26,959 nucleotides of DNA from an uncultured Prevotella sp. (GCA_900770515.1 CAAHDP010000407.1:1-26959), one strand, 5' to 3'; positions 6,877 through 15,172 are shown, counted from the first letter of the stretch. The notes: generated by a model not told the origin, from the sequence alone. Program-made: numbers and translations.

Positions 6877-8151
6877 ATGAGTGAACCGTTAGCTGAAAGA
6901 ATGAGACCTCACACGCTTGCCGATTATGTCGGTCAGAAGCATCTCGTTGGTGAGGGTGCCGTCCTGCGCAAGATGATTGATGCAGGACGCATATCTTCTT
7001 TTATCCTGTGGGGACCACCAGGAGTGGGGAAGACTACCTTGGCGCAGATTGTGGCGCAGACCTTGAAGGTGCCTTTCTACACTCTCTCTGCGGTAACCAG
7101 TGGTGTAAAGGATGTGCGTGAGGTAATAGAAAGGGCGAAGAGTGGAAGATTCTTCAATTCCGCTTCACCTATTTTATTTATAGATGAAATTCACCGCTTC
7201 TCCAAGAGCCAGCAGGACTCGCTCCTGGGTGCCGTGGAGAAGGGAATTGTTACGTTGATTGGCGCTACTACGGAGAATCCTTCGTTCGAGGTCATCAGAC
7301 CGTTGCTCTCCCGTTGTCAGCTCTATGTCCTGAAACCTTTGGAAAAGGAAGATCTCGAAGAACTCCTGGATCGTGCTATAACTGGGGATGTGGAACTCAG
7401 GGAGAAACATATAGAACTGAAGGAGAAGGGCGCTTTGTTGAGATACAGCGGAGGAGATGCACGCAAGCTGCTCAACATCCTGGAACTGGTGATTGACTCG
7501 GCAGGCTCGGACGACGTGGTTGTTACCGATCAGATGGTAGAACACCAGTTGCAGCAGAATCCGCTGGCTTACGATAAGCAGGGCGAGATGCATTATGACC
7601 TCATCTCAGCCTTTATCAAGAGCATCCGTGGCAGTGATCCTGATGCGGCGCTCTATTGGATGGCGCGAATGATAGAGGGTGGGGAAGATCCGCAGTTTAT
7701 CGCCCGGAGAGTCGTGATCAGTGCCAGCGAGGATGTGGGATTGGCTAATCCGAACGCCTTGCTGCTGGCGAATGCCGCCTTTGATACGGTGATGAAGATC
7801 GGTTGGCCTGAGGCTCGCATCGCACTTGCCGAGGCGGTGGTTTATCTTGCCACCAGTCCCAAGAGCAACAGTGCCTATCTGGGCATCAACGATGCCATTG
7901 CTACGGTCAGACAGACGGGCAACCTGCCGGTGCCTCTGCATCTCAGGAATGCGCCTACCAAGCTGATGAAGAACCTGGGCTATCATGATGGCTACAAATA
8001 TCCTCATGACTATCCGGGGCATTTTACTGAGCAGCAGTATCTACCGGATGAGCTTCGTGATTCCCGCTTCTGGCATCCGCAACATTCTCCTTCCGAGGAG
8101 CGCCTCTACAACTGGATGATAACCTGCTGGGGTGAACGCTTTAGGGATTAG
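6877..8151 (+). CDS. rarA: Replication-associated recombination protein A (AAA+ ATPase)
   Basis: RarA (MgsA) acts at stalled replication forks, where it is thought to remodel DNA ends with single-strand-binding protein. The 424-residue chain has Walker A GPPGVGKTT (Lys 52), Walker B LFIDEIHRF near residue 100, sensor-1 region LIGATTENPSFE near 130 and arginine-finger region LLSRCQL near 144. After these come the RarA-specific lid and tetramerisation region (ARRVVISASEDVGLANP, FDTVMKIGWPEARIALAEA) and the C-terminal HDYPGHFTEQQYLP motif. The start at 6877 is fixed by the promoter. The last codons and stop are repeated twice downstream in degenerate form. Confidence 0.95.
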   Translation: MSEPLAERMRPHTLADYVGQKHLVGEGAVLRKMIDAGRISSFILWGPPGVGKTTLAQIVAQTLKVPFYTLSAVTSGVKDVREVIERAKSGRFFNSASPILFIDEIHRFSKSQQDSLLGAVEKGIVTLIGATTENPSFEVIRPLLSRCQLYVLKPLEKEDLEELLDRAITGDVELREKHIELKEKGALLRYSGGDARKLLNILELVIDSAGSDDVVVTDQMVEHQLQQNPLAYDKQGEMHYDLISAFIKSIRGSDPDAALYWMARMIEGGEDPQFIARRVVISASEDVGLANPNALLLANAAFDTVMKIGWPEARIALAEAVVYLATSPKSNSAYLGINDAIATVRQTGNLPVPLHLRNAPTKLMKNLGYHDGYKYPHDYPGHFTEQQYLPDELRDSRFWHPQHSPSEERLYNWMITCWGERFRD

Positions 8152-8215
8152 AAAAATATGAGCGCTTTAGAAATTAGGAATAATAAGGAGCACTTTAATA
8201 ATTGGAATTGATAAT
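8134..8215 (+). repeat. Three degenerate tandem copies of the rarA gene end
   Basis: Units at 8134-8159, 8160-8187 and 8188-8215 share GA(A/G)C(G/A)CTTTA followed by an A/T-rich half. The first unit contains the rarA stop; the second preserves CGCTTTAG-A-ATTAG including the TAG. The units fill the spacer up to the TRIC gene. Confidence 0.8.
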
Positions 8216-8244
8216 AATTGAAACCAACTAACTATTACGAGAAA

Positions 8245-8895
8245 ATGACTATTCATAATGATCCGGAACTGGTGATGACGCTTCAGAGCGTCATTGAGTT
8301 CATCGGAACCTTTGCGTTTGCCCTTTCGGGCATCAGACTTGCAGCCAGCAAGCATTACGACTGGCTGGGTGGATTTGTATGTGGCGTGGCTGTTGCCATT
8401 GGTGGCGGAACCATCCGTGATGTGATGTTAGGTCAGACTCCATTCTGGATGTCGAGTCCTATCTATCTTCTCTTTACGCTGTTGGCTCAGCTGGTGGTTA
8501 TTTTGTGCCATCATTATCTGAAGCGCCTGGACAGTACCTGGTTTCTTTTCGATACCCTGGGCTTGGCGCTTTTCAATATAGCCGGAATCCAGAAGACCCT
8601 CGATTGCGGTTTCCCGTTCTGGGTAGCCATCATCATGGGTTGCATCACAGGTTCGTTCGGTGGTGTCATCCGTGATGTACTTCTGAATGAGGAGCCGGTG
8701 ATTTTCCGCAAGGAGATTTATGCGATGGCTTGCATCATCGGCGGTCTCGTCTACTGGGGCTTCAGCTATCTTGGCGTGAGCCTCTACATAACGGTGGTTG
8801 CTTCCTTCTTAACCGTCTGCGTCATCCGCCTGCTTGCCGTGAAATACCACATCTCGCTGCCTACGCTTCGGGATGAGGAAGAGAAGAACAATTGA
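8245..8895 (+). CDS. TRIC-like cation channel family (UPF0126) membrane protein
   Basis: This 216-residue inner-membrane protein consists of two homologous halves, each with three membrane helices and a glycine-rich kinked motif: VAIGGGTIRDVMLG near residue 60 and GSFGGVIRDVLLNE near 142. This duplication is the signature of the prokaryotic TRIC family, which forms trimeric potassium- or cation-conducting channels. The ATG at 8245 is chosen over an in-frame TTG at 8218. It follows rarA by 93 bases with no consensus promoter between, so it may be co-transcribed, though the two functions are not obviously linked. Its final codons and stop begin a 14-base tandem array. Confidence 0.88.
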   Translation: MTIHNDPELVMTLQSVIEFIGTFAFALSGIRLAASKHYDWLGGFVCGVAVAIGGGTIRDVMLGQTPFWMSSPIYLLFTLLAQLVVILCHHYLKRLDSTWFLFDTLGLALFNIAGIQKTLDCGFPFWVAIIMGCITGSFGGVIRDVLLNEEPVIFRKEIYAMACIIGGLVYWGFSYLGVSLYITVVASFLTVCVIRLLAVKYHISLPTLRDEEEKNN

Positions 8896-8944
8896 TAATA
8901 TACAATTCATAGTTGACAAATGATAATTAAACATTAAACAATAA
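8888..8944 (+). repeat. 14-base degenerate tandem array from the end of the TRIC gene
   Basis: Units at 8888-8901, 8902-8915, 8916-8929 and 8931-8944 follow ACAATTGATAATnn loosely, the last being weak. The first unit includes the last two codons and the TGA stop. The array fills the whole spacer to the next ATG, ending in two ATTAAAC heptamers (8926-8939). Confidence 0.7.
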
Positions 8945-8947
8945 TAC

Positions 8948-10456
8948 ATGAGAAGAGAGAAAATCTTTGGATTGCTGATTCTGGCGATGATACTGATGTT
9001 TCAGACTTCGCTGATGGCACAGAACAAGCGAGAGTTTCGTGGCGCATGGATTCAGTGCGTCAATGGGCAATATTTAGGTAAAAGCACACAGCAGATCCAG
9101 TCCATGCTGAGCAAACAGCTGGATGAGTTGCAGAAGGATGGGGTGAATGCCATCATCTTCCAGGTTCGTGCGGAATGTGATGCGCTTTATGCCAGTGAGT
9201 ATGAACCTTGGAGCCGTTATCTGACGGGGGTACAGGGAAAGGCGCCTTCACCTTATTGGGATCCGTTGCAGTGGATGGTGGAGCAGTGTCATAACCGCGG
9301 TATGGAAATTCATGCCTGGATCAATCCCTTCAGAGCAAAGCACAGTGCTACCCCATACAATAATCTTTCGCCTAAGAGCGTTGTCAAGAAGCATCCTGAA
9401 CTTTGTTTCAAGTATGATAATCTGATGCTTCTTAATCCGGCTCTGCGAGAGGCTACTGAATATACTTGCCGTGTTGCTGCTGATATCGTAGGAAGATATG
9501 ATATTGATGGTTTCCATATTGATGATTACTTCTATCCTTATCCGGTGGCTGGCAAGCAGATTCCTGATCAGGCGCTTTACAGACAGTATCCAAGAGGATT
9601 CAGAAACATTGGCGATTGGCGTCGAGACAACGTCAGCCGATTCGTCAAGGAATTGAGTGAGACGATTCATGCCATCAAGCCTTGGGTGAAGTTCGGTGTT
9701 TCGCCTTTCGGTATCTATCGCAACAAGCGTACCGATCCTAACGGTTCTGAGACTTACGGTCTGCAGAACTATGATGATCTCTATGCCGATGTATTGCTTT
9801 GGGTAAACAATGGTTTTGTTGACTATACCGTTCCTCAGCTGTATTGGGAGATTGGCAATAAGGCGGCTGACTACAAGACGCTCATCACCTGGTGGAACAG
9901 GCATGCCGGCAATCGTCCGCTGTATATCGGCGAAGATATAGAGCGTACTGCCAAGTATTCTGATCCTTCAAACCCAGGCAGTCATCAGTTGCCTGCCAAG
10001 CAGCGTCTGCATCAGCAGATGAACAATGTGCAGGGTACAGTATTATGGTATGCCAAGACGGCTGTTGACAATGTGGGCAATATCGGTCATACCCTCCGTA
10101 ATCATTACTGGAAGTATCCTGCTCTCCCTCCGTTGATGCCTTTCCTTGATGACAAGGATCCTAAAAAGGTAAAGGGAATCAAGCTGCTCTGGACTGAGTT
10201 TGGCCCTCTTCTGGTATGGAAAGCTCCAAAATGGAAAACGAAGAAATGGGGTGATGAGGTGAATCGCTTTGCTGTTTATCGCTTTGAAAAGGGAGAGAAG
10301 ATTGATCTGCGCAATGTGAAAGCCTTGCAGAAGGTGACTTACGATCCTTTCTATAAAGTGAAATATGAGAAGGGCAAAAAGTATGTTTATGTCATTACTG
10401 CTCTTGACAGAGTAGGTAATGAGAGTAAAGGTAAGACAATTAAAGTTTCATTCTAA
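8948..10456 (+). CDS. GHL10-family (DUF187/YngK-like) glycoside-hydrolase-like exported protein
   Basis: The 502-residue product has a signal peptide (basic MRREK, hydrophobic LLILAMILMF, cleavage after SLMA) and then the GHL10 domain: REFRGAWIQCVN near residue 29, NAIIFQVRAECDALY near 74, EIHAWINPFRA near 120 and DGFHIDDYFYP near 185, with VKFGVSPFGIY near 250. These form a TIM barrel whose acidic residues (Glu in RAEC, Asp-Asp in IDDY) are likely catalytic. The last 90 residues look like a fibronectin-type or Ig-like domain. Family members are thought to act on glycans, possibly peptidoglycan-related, but substrate is not established. Export suggests periplasmic or surface action. Confidence 0.88.
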   Translation: MRREKIFGLLILAMILMFQTSLMAQNKREFRGAWIQCVNGQYLGKSTQQIQSMLSKQLDELQKDGVNAIIFQVRAECDALYASEYEPWSRYLTGVQGKAPSPYWDPLQWMVEQCHNRGMEIHAWINPFRAKHSATPYNNLSPKSVVKKHPELCFKYDNLMLLNPALREATEYTCRVAADIVGRYDIDGFHIDDYFYPYPVAGKQIPDQALYRQYPRGFRNIGDWRRDNVSRFVKELSETIHAIKPWVKFGVSPFGIYRNKRTDPNGSETYGLQNYDDLYADVLLWVNNGFVDYTVPQLYWEIGNKAADYKTLITWWNRHAGNRPLYIGEDIERTAKYSDPSNPGSHQLPAKQRLHQQMNNVQGTVLWYAKTAVDNVGNIGHTLRNHYWKYPALPPLMPFLDDKDPKKVKGIKLLWTEFGPLLVWKAPKWKTKKWGDEVNRFAVYRFEKGEKIDLRNVKALQKVTYDPFYKVKYEKGKKYVYVITALDRVGNESKGKTIKVSF

Positions 10457-10464
10457 TTTCATTC
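10446..10464 (+). repeat. Short stop echo after the GHL10 gene
   Basis: TTTCATTC at 10446-10453 directly before the TAA is repeated at 10457-10464 directly after it. Confidence 0.6.
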
Positions 10465-10480
10465 GGCTAGTCCGATGATA

Positions 10481-10524
10481 TTAAAAAAGCCCCGAAAGTC
10501 TGACGATGACTTCCGGGGCTTTTA
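10481..10524. terminator. Bidirectional terminator between GHL10 and UPF0210 genes
   Basis: A 12-bp stem (10489-10500 with 10508-10519, one mismatch) is flanked by an A run on the left and TTTT on the right, so it serves both converging genes. Confidence 0.9.
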
Positions 10525-10557
10525 CTGTATTGAAACTTAATGTTAGTTCTTGAAACT
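10522..10557 (-). repeat. Stop echo after the UPF0210 gene
   Basis: On the minus strand AGTTTCAA followed by seven bases ending in TAA (10557-10543, the true gene end) recurs as AGTTTCAA followed by eight bases ending in TAA (10537-10522). The copy thus keeps a stop at nearly the same place. Confidence 0.6.
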
Positions 10558-11907
10558 GTGGATAGGGGCAGGGATGCGACCTAAACGATTGACGAATGCC
10601 GCGCAGCTGAACTTGTTGACCGGCATGATAGGAGCATGACCCAACAAGCCACCGAAGTCTACATTGTCGCCAACCTTCATGCCCACAACAGGGATGACAC
10701 GGACAGCTGTGGTCTTCTGGTTGACCATGCCGATAGCAGCCTCATCAGCAATGATACCTGAAACTGTGGTAGCTGGAGTATCGCCAGGAATGGCAATCAT
10801 ATCGAGACCTACAGAACATACGCAGGTCATAGCCTCCAACTTCTCGATGGTCAGTGCACCTGCCTCTACTGCATTAATCATACCCTGGTCTTCGCTGACA
10901 GGAATGAAAGCACCGCTCAAACCACCAACGTATGATGAAGCCATGATACCGCCCTTCTTCACCTGATCGTTCAGAAGAGCAAGCGCTGCTGTGGTACCAG
11001 GAGCACCGGCATGCTCAAGACCAATCAACTCGAGAATATCAGCTACGCTATCGCCAATAGCTGGAGTAGGAGCCAAAGAGAGGTCGATGATGCCGAATGG
11101 TACGTTGAGGCGGCGTGAAGCCTCCTTAGCTACCAACTGCCCCACGCGGGTAATCTTGAAGGCAGTGCGCTTGATAGTCTCGCAGAGCACCTCGAAGCTT
11201 TCGCCCTTCACCTTCTCCAATGCATACTTGACAACACCCGGACCGCTGACACCAACGCTCACTACCGCATCAGCTTCAGAAACGCCATGGAAGGCACCAG
11301 CCATGAATGGGTTGTCGTCAGGAGCATTGCAGAGCACAACGAGCTTGGCGCATCCCAAAGAACCCTTTTCCTTGGTAGCCTCAGCTGTATCCTTGATGAT
11401 TTCACCCATCAGACGGACTGCATCCATGTTGATACCGGTCTTGGTAGAACCCACGTTGACAGAGCTGCAGACGAAATCGGTCTGTGCCATAGCCTGTGGA
11501 ATAGAACGGATGAGGAGTTCATCGCTCTTGCTCATTCCCTTGCTTACAATGGCAGAGTAACCGCCGAGGAAGTTGACACCGAGCTCCTTGGCACACTTGT
11601 CGAGGGTCTTGGCAACCTTCACGTAGTCGTCGGTAGTCTTGCAGGCAGAGCCGCCTACCAGTGAGATAGGAGTGATGGAGATACGCTTGTTGACGATAGG
11701 CACGCCAAACTCCTTAGAGATGTCTTCTCCCGTCTTCACCAGGTCTTTGGCGAGTCGTGTAATCTTGTTATGTATATTCTGACAGAGTTCCTCCACATCG
11801 GTAGAAGCGCAGTCCAGGAGGTTGATACCCATGGTGATGGTGCGCACATCGAAGTTTTCCTGCTCTATCATCTTATTGGTTTCGATAACCTCAGATATAT
11901 TGATCAT
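10543..11907 (-). CDS. UPF0210 / PFL-like (DUF711) protein
   Basis: The 454-residue length is the family norm. Conserved segments include [14 protein letters not shown] near residue 73, [17 protein letters not shown] near 157, [13 protein letters not shown] near 223, [12 protein letters not shown] near 283 and [21 protein letters not shown] near 324. The fold is related to the glycyl-radical pyruvate-formate-lyase barrel, but the family lacks the radical machinery and its reaction is unknown. It follows an ACT-domain gene on the same strand, a pairing common in bacteria, suggesting that the small ACT protein senses an amino acid or ligand for it. The spacer between them is made of direct repeats. 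Confidence 0.92.
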   Translation of the reverse strand: MINISEVIETNKMIEQENFDVRTITMGINLLDCASTDVEELCQNIHNKITRLAKDLVKTGEDISKEFGVPIVNKRISITPISLVGGSACKTTDDYVKVAKTLDKCAKELGVNFLGGYSAIVSKGMSKSDELLIRSIPQAMAQTDFVCSSVNVGSTKTGINMDAVRLMGEIIKDTAEATKEKGSLGCAKLVVLCNAPDDNPFMAGAFHGVSEADAVVSVGVSGPGVVKYALEKVKGESFEVLCETIKRTAFKITRVGQLVAKEASRRLNVPFGIIDLSLAPTPAIGDSVADILELIGLEHAGAPGTTAALALLNDQVKKGGIMASSYVGGLSGAFIPVSEDQGMINAVEAGALTIEKLEAMTCVCSVGLDMIAIPGDTPATTVSGIIADEAAIGMVNQKTTAVRVIPVVGMKVGDNVDFGGLLGHAPIMPVNKFSCAAFVNRLGRIPAPIHSFKN

Positions 11908-11930
11908 ACTTTTAAAATTTAGCTATTGAT

Positions 11931-11989
11931 TATAAACTTTAGGATTCCTGTTGATTATATAAACTTCAGGATTCCTGATTTAGATTCTG
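11931..11989 (-). repeat. Repeats from the end of the ACT gene filling the ACT-UPF0210 spacer
   Basis: Two 20-base copies at 11931-11950 and 11958-11977 differ at one base (period 27). A shorter, diverged copy (TTTAGATTCTG, 11979-11989) is the end of the ACT gene itself and contains its stop. Confidence 0.8.
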
Positions 11990-12252
11990 TGCATCATGTT
12001 AAAGATTTCCTCGCGCTGGCATTTTACCTGCACGCCGAGTTCCTTACCCACGTTGGCAAGTTCATCAGCCACCTCTTCAAACGATTTTGTCATCTTGCTC
12101 ATATCTACAATCATCATCATGTTAAAATACTCCTGTACGATGGTCTGAGAGATATCAAGAATGTTGATGCTGTTCTCTGCCAAATAGGTGCAAACTTTGG
12201 CGATGATACCAACGGTATCCTTTCCCACTACTGTAATAATCGTTCTGTTCAT
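11980..12252 (-). CDS. ACT-domain protein (UPF0237)
   Basis: This 90-residue protein is one ACT domain. It shows the typical first strand and ligand-loop region (TIITVVGKDTVGIIAKVCTY), the NILDISQTI segment and a second helix with FEEVADELANVGKELG. ACT domains bind amino acids or other small ligands as dimers and regulate partner enzymes. It is the first gene of a two-gene unit with UPF0210, behind a strong promoter with a leader of about 47 bases. The ligand is unknown. Confidence 0.9.
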   Translation of the reverse strand: MNRTIITVVGKDTVGIIAKVCTYLAENSINILDISQTIVQEYFNMMMIVDMSKMTKSFEEVADELANVGKELGVQVKCQREEIFNMMHRI

Positions 12253-12302
12253 GATTATAGCTTTTTATTGTTATACTTTTGTTCTTAATATGTTTTATGC
12301 CA

Positions 12303-12334
12303 CAAAAGTACAACTATTTTATCAGACTGCCAAA
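12303..12334 (-). promoter_or_regulatory. Promoter of the ACT-UPF0210 operon
   Basis: On the minus strand TTTG (12334-12331) and TACTTTTG (12310-12303) are exactly 20 bases apart. Confidence 0.8.
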
Positions 12335-12380
12335 TAAAAAAAAGAAAACTTGCAAAATAACTGATTTTTTGCAAGTTTTC
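12335..12380 (-). terminator. Intrinsic terminator after mltG
   Basis: A perfect 14-bp stem (12344-12357 with 12367-12380) is followed on the minus strand by a run of T's. Confidence 0.9.
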
Positions 12381-12394
12381 CCTATTCTGATTCT

Positions 12395-12453
12395 ATTATT
12401 TGATATCTCTTGTTATTCGGGGTATCTAAGATTATTTGATACCTCTTTCATTC
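12395..12453 (-). repeat. Direct repeat of the mltG gene end
   Basis: The last 22 or so bases of mltG with its stop (12431-12453) recur at 12395-12418 with a period of 36 bases. On the minus strand both read AGAG(G/A)TATCAAATAAT, so the copy keeps the final codons and the TAA. Confidence 0.85.
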
Positions 12454-13493
12454 AAAGCCTTTGAATACTTTGCTGCATTCTGCAGGTGTTCCTGATAAGT
12501 GCGTGCAAAATTATGAGTGCCGCTGAAATCTTCCTTGGCGCACATGTAGAGATAATCGTGCTTGACGAGGTTGAGTACGGCATCAATACCTGCCACTGAA
12601 GGAATGCGGATAGGTCCCGGTGGCAATCCCGGATTGACGTAGGTGTTATATGGACTCTTGATGTGAAGCAGATTGTTGTAGATGCGCTTCAGGTCGAATC
12701 GCTTCCAGGCGTATTTGATGGTTGGGTCAGCCTGTAATGGCATTCCTTCCGGATATTCTGCATTGCGCAGCTTGAAGCGGTTGTAGTACATTCCGGCAAT
12801 CATCGGCTTCTCTGCGTTGTTGGCTGTTTCCTCGTCCACGATACTTGCGATGGTAATGACTTCTACCGGAGTCAGCTGCAAAGCCTTTGCCTTCTGCGTA
12901 CGGTCTGAATTCCAGAACTTCTCGCTTTCCTTCTTCATGCGGTCGAGCAGTTTTTCTACGGATGAGTTCCAGTAGATGTCGTAGGTGTTCGGGATGAACA
13001 TGCAGGCGATGGTTGTGGAATCGTAACCGTACTTCTCGCAGGTTGCCTCATCGGTCAGCGCCTGGAGGATAGAGGTGCTGTCAATCATCAACTTCTTGCT
13101 GAGCTCAGCAGACAGCTTATTCAGTGTACGTACGGAAGGCAGGGTGAGGTTGACTGGCTCCTGCAGTCCGTTCTTCATGTGGCGCCAGACCTTCAATGCA
13201 CCTTCTCCCGGATGGATGGCATAACGTCCGGTATGGATATGTCCTGCGTATCCGAAGTGATGGGTCAGGGTTTTGAAAGCCTGATAAGGAAAACTGTTGG
13301 CTATAGGTTCTACCTTATTATATACAGAGTCTATATTGTCATCGGTATCAATATAGACATACTGTGTATCGCTGCTCTTCGAGAATGAAGAGAAGCAGTA
13401 GAGGTAGCCAACAATAGCAACTATCACGATGCACCCGATGGCACCGTAGAGATAGAGCTTGGAAACTGATTTTTTCATTTTCTTTTTATTCAT
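12432..13493 (-). CDS. mltG: Endolytic peptidoglycan transglycosylase MltG (YceG-like)
   Basis: MltG cuts nascent peptidoglycan strands at the outer face of the inner membrane and sets their length. The 353-residue protein has a short basic cytoplasmic start, one membrane helix (YGAIGCIVIVAIVGYLYCF), a LysM-like region and the YceG catalytic domain. IASIVDEET near residue 216 carries the catalytic Glu, followed by IAGMYYNRF and the GMPLQADPTIKYA motif near 257, then NLLHIKSPYNTY and GLPPGPI near 290. All hallmark residues are present. It is a single-gene unit with its own promoter and terminator. An alternative start at the sixth codon is possible. Confidence 0.93.
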   Translation of the reverse strand: MNKKKMKKSVSKLYLYGAIGCIVIVAIVGYLYCFSSFSKSSDTQYVYIDTDDNIDSVYNKVEPIANSFPYQAFKTLTHHFGYAGHIHTGRYAIHPGEGALKVWRHMKNGLQEPVNLTLPSVRTLNKLSAELSKKLMIDSTSILQALTDEATCEKYGYDSTTIACMFIPNTYDIYWNSSVEKLLDRMKKESEKFWNSDRTQKAKALQLTPVEVITIASIVDEETANNAEKPMIAGMYYNRFKLRNAEYPEGMPLQADPTIKYAWKRFDLKRIYNNLLHIKSPYNTYVNPGLPPGPIRIPSVAGIDAVLNLVKHDYLYMCAKEDFSGTHNFARTYQEHLQNAAKYSKALNERGIK

Positions 13494-13556
13494 TTATTTT
13501 ATGCTTCACTTTTGTTGTTCAGTCATATCATAAGCATGACCTTCCATTATTATCTG

Positions 13557-13587
13557 CAAAAGTACAGCAAAAATGGGAAACAGCAAA
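13557..13587 (-). promoter_or_regulatory. Promoter of mltG
   Basis: On the minus strand TTTG (13587-13584) and TACTTTTG (13564-13557) are 19 bases apart; the leader would be about 60 bases. Confidence 0.7.
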
Positions 13588-13670
13588 GTATCGTCAATTA
13601 AATTAGGTTAAAAAACTTCTCTCCCTATCAATTTCTTATGTTTCTCTTTTTTTCTTTCAAAAAAAATATT

Positions 13671-13678
13671 TACTTTTG
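13671..13678 (+). promoter_or_regulatory. -7 box of the CBM20-HAD gene
   Basis: TACTTTTG matches the -7 consensus exactly and lies about 97 bases before the ATG. No good -33 TTG is seen at 19-21 bases, only a T-rich stretch. Confidence 0.6.
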
Positions 13679-13689
13679 CGGTCGACATA

Positions 13690-13766
13690 CGGAAATCCTG
13701 TGCGATGGGTGAAGCTGACAGCTTCCGGCACAATGATTTGATAAATCAATAAGAATAAAATAGGAG
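13690..13766 (+). promoter_or_regulatory. Structured 5' leader with alternative pairings and a strong Shine-Dalgarno
   Basis: TGTGC (13699-13703) pairs with GCACA (13728-13732), enclosing GAAGCT (13711-13716) paired with AGCTTC (13720-13725). CGGAA (13690-13694) could instead pair with TTCCG (13723-13727), which would break the inner hairpin. AGGAG at 13762-13766 is nine bases before the ATG, a stronger Shine-Dalgarno than any other in the window. I do not recognise a known riboswitch class. Confidence 0.5.
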
Positions 13767-13775
13767 AAAGAAAGC

Positions 13776-15158
13776 ATGAAGATAAAATTTTCTTTACCAT
13801 ATAAGGCTCATTGGGGCGAGATGCTATGTGTGAATCTCACCTTTTATTCTTCAAGAGGAGCCAGTCAGGATGTGAAACTCCTGATGAATACCCAGGATGG
13901 TTATCACTGGATGATGGAAACTTCTACCCGTGAAAACCGCCAGCATCCATTTGATTTGATTTACTATTATTATACGGTGGTTGATGAAGACGGTAAGGTG
14001 CTCCGTACGGAGTCGGTTGATTCACCGAGAGTATATGCGTATGATTCTTCCAAGAGTTATATCTTTGATGATTTCTGGCTGGAGGAGAAACTTGCTTCCC
14101 ACATGGCCACAGCTATCGGTAGAACTCCCGAAGTGGATGTGGAATCGTATGAGCGTATGGAATGTATGCCGCTTTTCGGCGAGACCGTCATCTTCAAGGT
14201 TCATGCTCCCCGTCTGCACGAAGGCGAAGCGATAGCCTTGTTGGGTAATCATCCTACGCTGGGCAACTGGAACATAGACCATTTCCTGCAGATGAAGTCT
14301 CTGGGCAAGCATGAATGGGTGCTGTCGGTCAATGTAGCACCGATTGATGCTCCGATAGAATTCAAATATATCATCATAAATACGGATACTCAGCGATTCA
14401 AGCGCTGGGAATATGGTGGAAACCGAACGCTCGATGAACGTATCTATCAGGGCGAGGTTCATGTGCTTCATGGTGGTGATTTCCGCATCAAGAAGTTCCC
14501 GCCACATGCACAGTTTGATTTCGAAACATACGTCTTCGATCTTGACGGCACTCTGATTTCCTCTCTTGAAGATCTGGCAGCCAGCTGCAATTATGCTCTG
14601 CGGACTAATCATCTGCCGGAGCGTTCTGTTGAGGAAGTGAGAATGATGGTGGGCAACGGTGTGAAGCTGCTGATGGAACGTGCCATCGGAAAGGAACTGC
14701 TGGAGTCGGGCGAGGTGGATTTCGACCGCGTGTTCCAGGACTTCCGAAATCATTATATGGTTCATAATCTGGACGAGACTGCTCCTTATCCTGGAATCAT
14801 GGACATGCTGAAAGAGCTGAAGGCGCGCGGCAAGAACATCGCCGTGGTCAGCAATAAGTTCTATGCAGCTACCGAGGAACTCTGCCGCCATTTCTTCGGT
14901 GACCTCGTTGACGTAGCCATCGGTGAACGTGAGGGAATCGAGAAGAAGCCGGCACCGGATACTGTGAACGAAGCACTCAGACTGTTGCATGCAGACAGGG
15001 CGACGGCCGTATATATCGGCGATAGTGATGTAGACGTGATGACTGCCCGCAACAGCCACATGCCTTGCATCAGTGTGCTCTGGGGATTCCGCGATGCAGA
15101 TTTCCTGTCAGAACATGGAGCTACCATCTATGTCAGTGCTCCCGACCAGCTGGTATAA
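13776..15158 (+). CDS. Tandem CBM20 starch-binding domains fused to a HAD phosphatase
   Basis: Of 460 residues, 1-100 form a degenerate CBM20 domain (YKAHWGEMLCVNLTF start, IYYYYTVVDEDGK end). About 128-235 form a clear CBM20 (LLGNHPTLGNWN, IEFKYIII, then RWEYGGNRTLDE at 209-220). About 250-455 form a complete HAD phosphatase of phosphoglycolate-phosphatase type: motif I FDLDGTL (Asp 255 and Asp 257), motif II VVSNK, motif III KKPAPD, motif IV GDSDVDV. Two N-terminal CBM20 domains are the known head of DPE2/MalQ-type 4-alpha-glucanotransferases; here a phosphatase stands where the GH77 enzyme would be. No signal peptide, so it should act in the cytoplasm, plausibly removing phosphate from glycogen or from maltodextrin-linked sugar phosphates. 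The substrate is inferred, not shown. Confidence 0.85.
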   Translation: MKIKFSLPYKAHWGEMLCVNLTFYSSRGASQDVKLLMNTQDGYHWMMETSTRENRQHPFDLIYYYYTVVDEDGKVLRTESVDSPRVYAYDSSKSYIFDDFWLEEKLASHMATAIGRTPEVDVESYERMECMPLFGETVIFKVHAPRLHEGEAIALLGNHPTLGNWNIDHFLQMKSLGKHEWVLSVNVAPIDAPIEFKYIIINTDTQRFKRWEYGGNRTLDERIYQGEVHVLHGGDFRIKKFPPHAQFDFETYVFDLDGTLISSLEDLAASCNYALRTNHLPERSVEEVRMMVGNGVKLLMERAIGKELLESGEVDFDRVFQDFRNHYMVHNLDETAPYPGIMDMLKELKARGKNIAVVSNKFYAATEELCRHFFGDLVDVAIGEREGIEKKPAPDTVNEALRLLHADRATAVYIGDSDVDVMTARNSHMPCISVLWGFRDADFLSEHGATIYVSAPDQLV

Positions 15159-15169
15159 ACTGGTATAAA
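15150..15169 (+). repeat. Perfect 10-base tandem copy of the CBM20-HAD gene end
   Basis: CTGGTATAAA, which holds the last two codons and the TAA, occurs twice without a gap (15150-15159, 15160-15169). Confidence 0.85.
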
Positions 15170-15172
15170 ATA

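Noticed and set aside
14022..15059. A 345-residue open frame antisense to the CBM20-HAD gene
   Set aside because: It is opposite a gene with complete motifs and shows no protein family features.
13776..15158. Two separate genes joined by a frameshift or sequence error
   Set aside because: The reading frame is continuous across the join, both domains are complete, and there is no start signal or stop between them.
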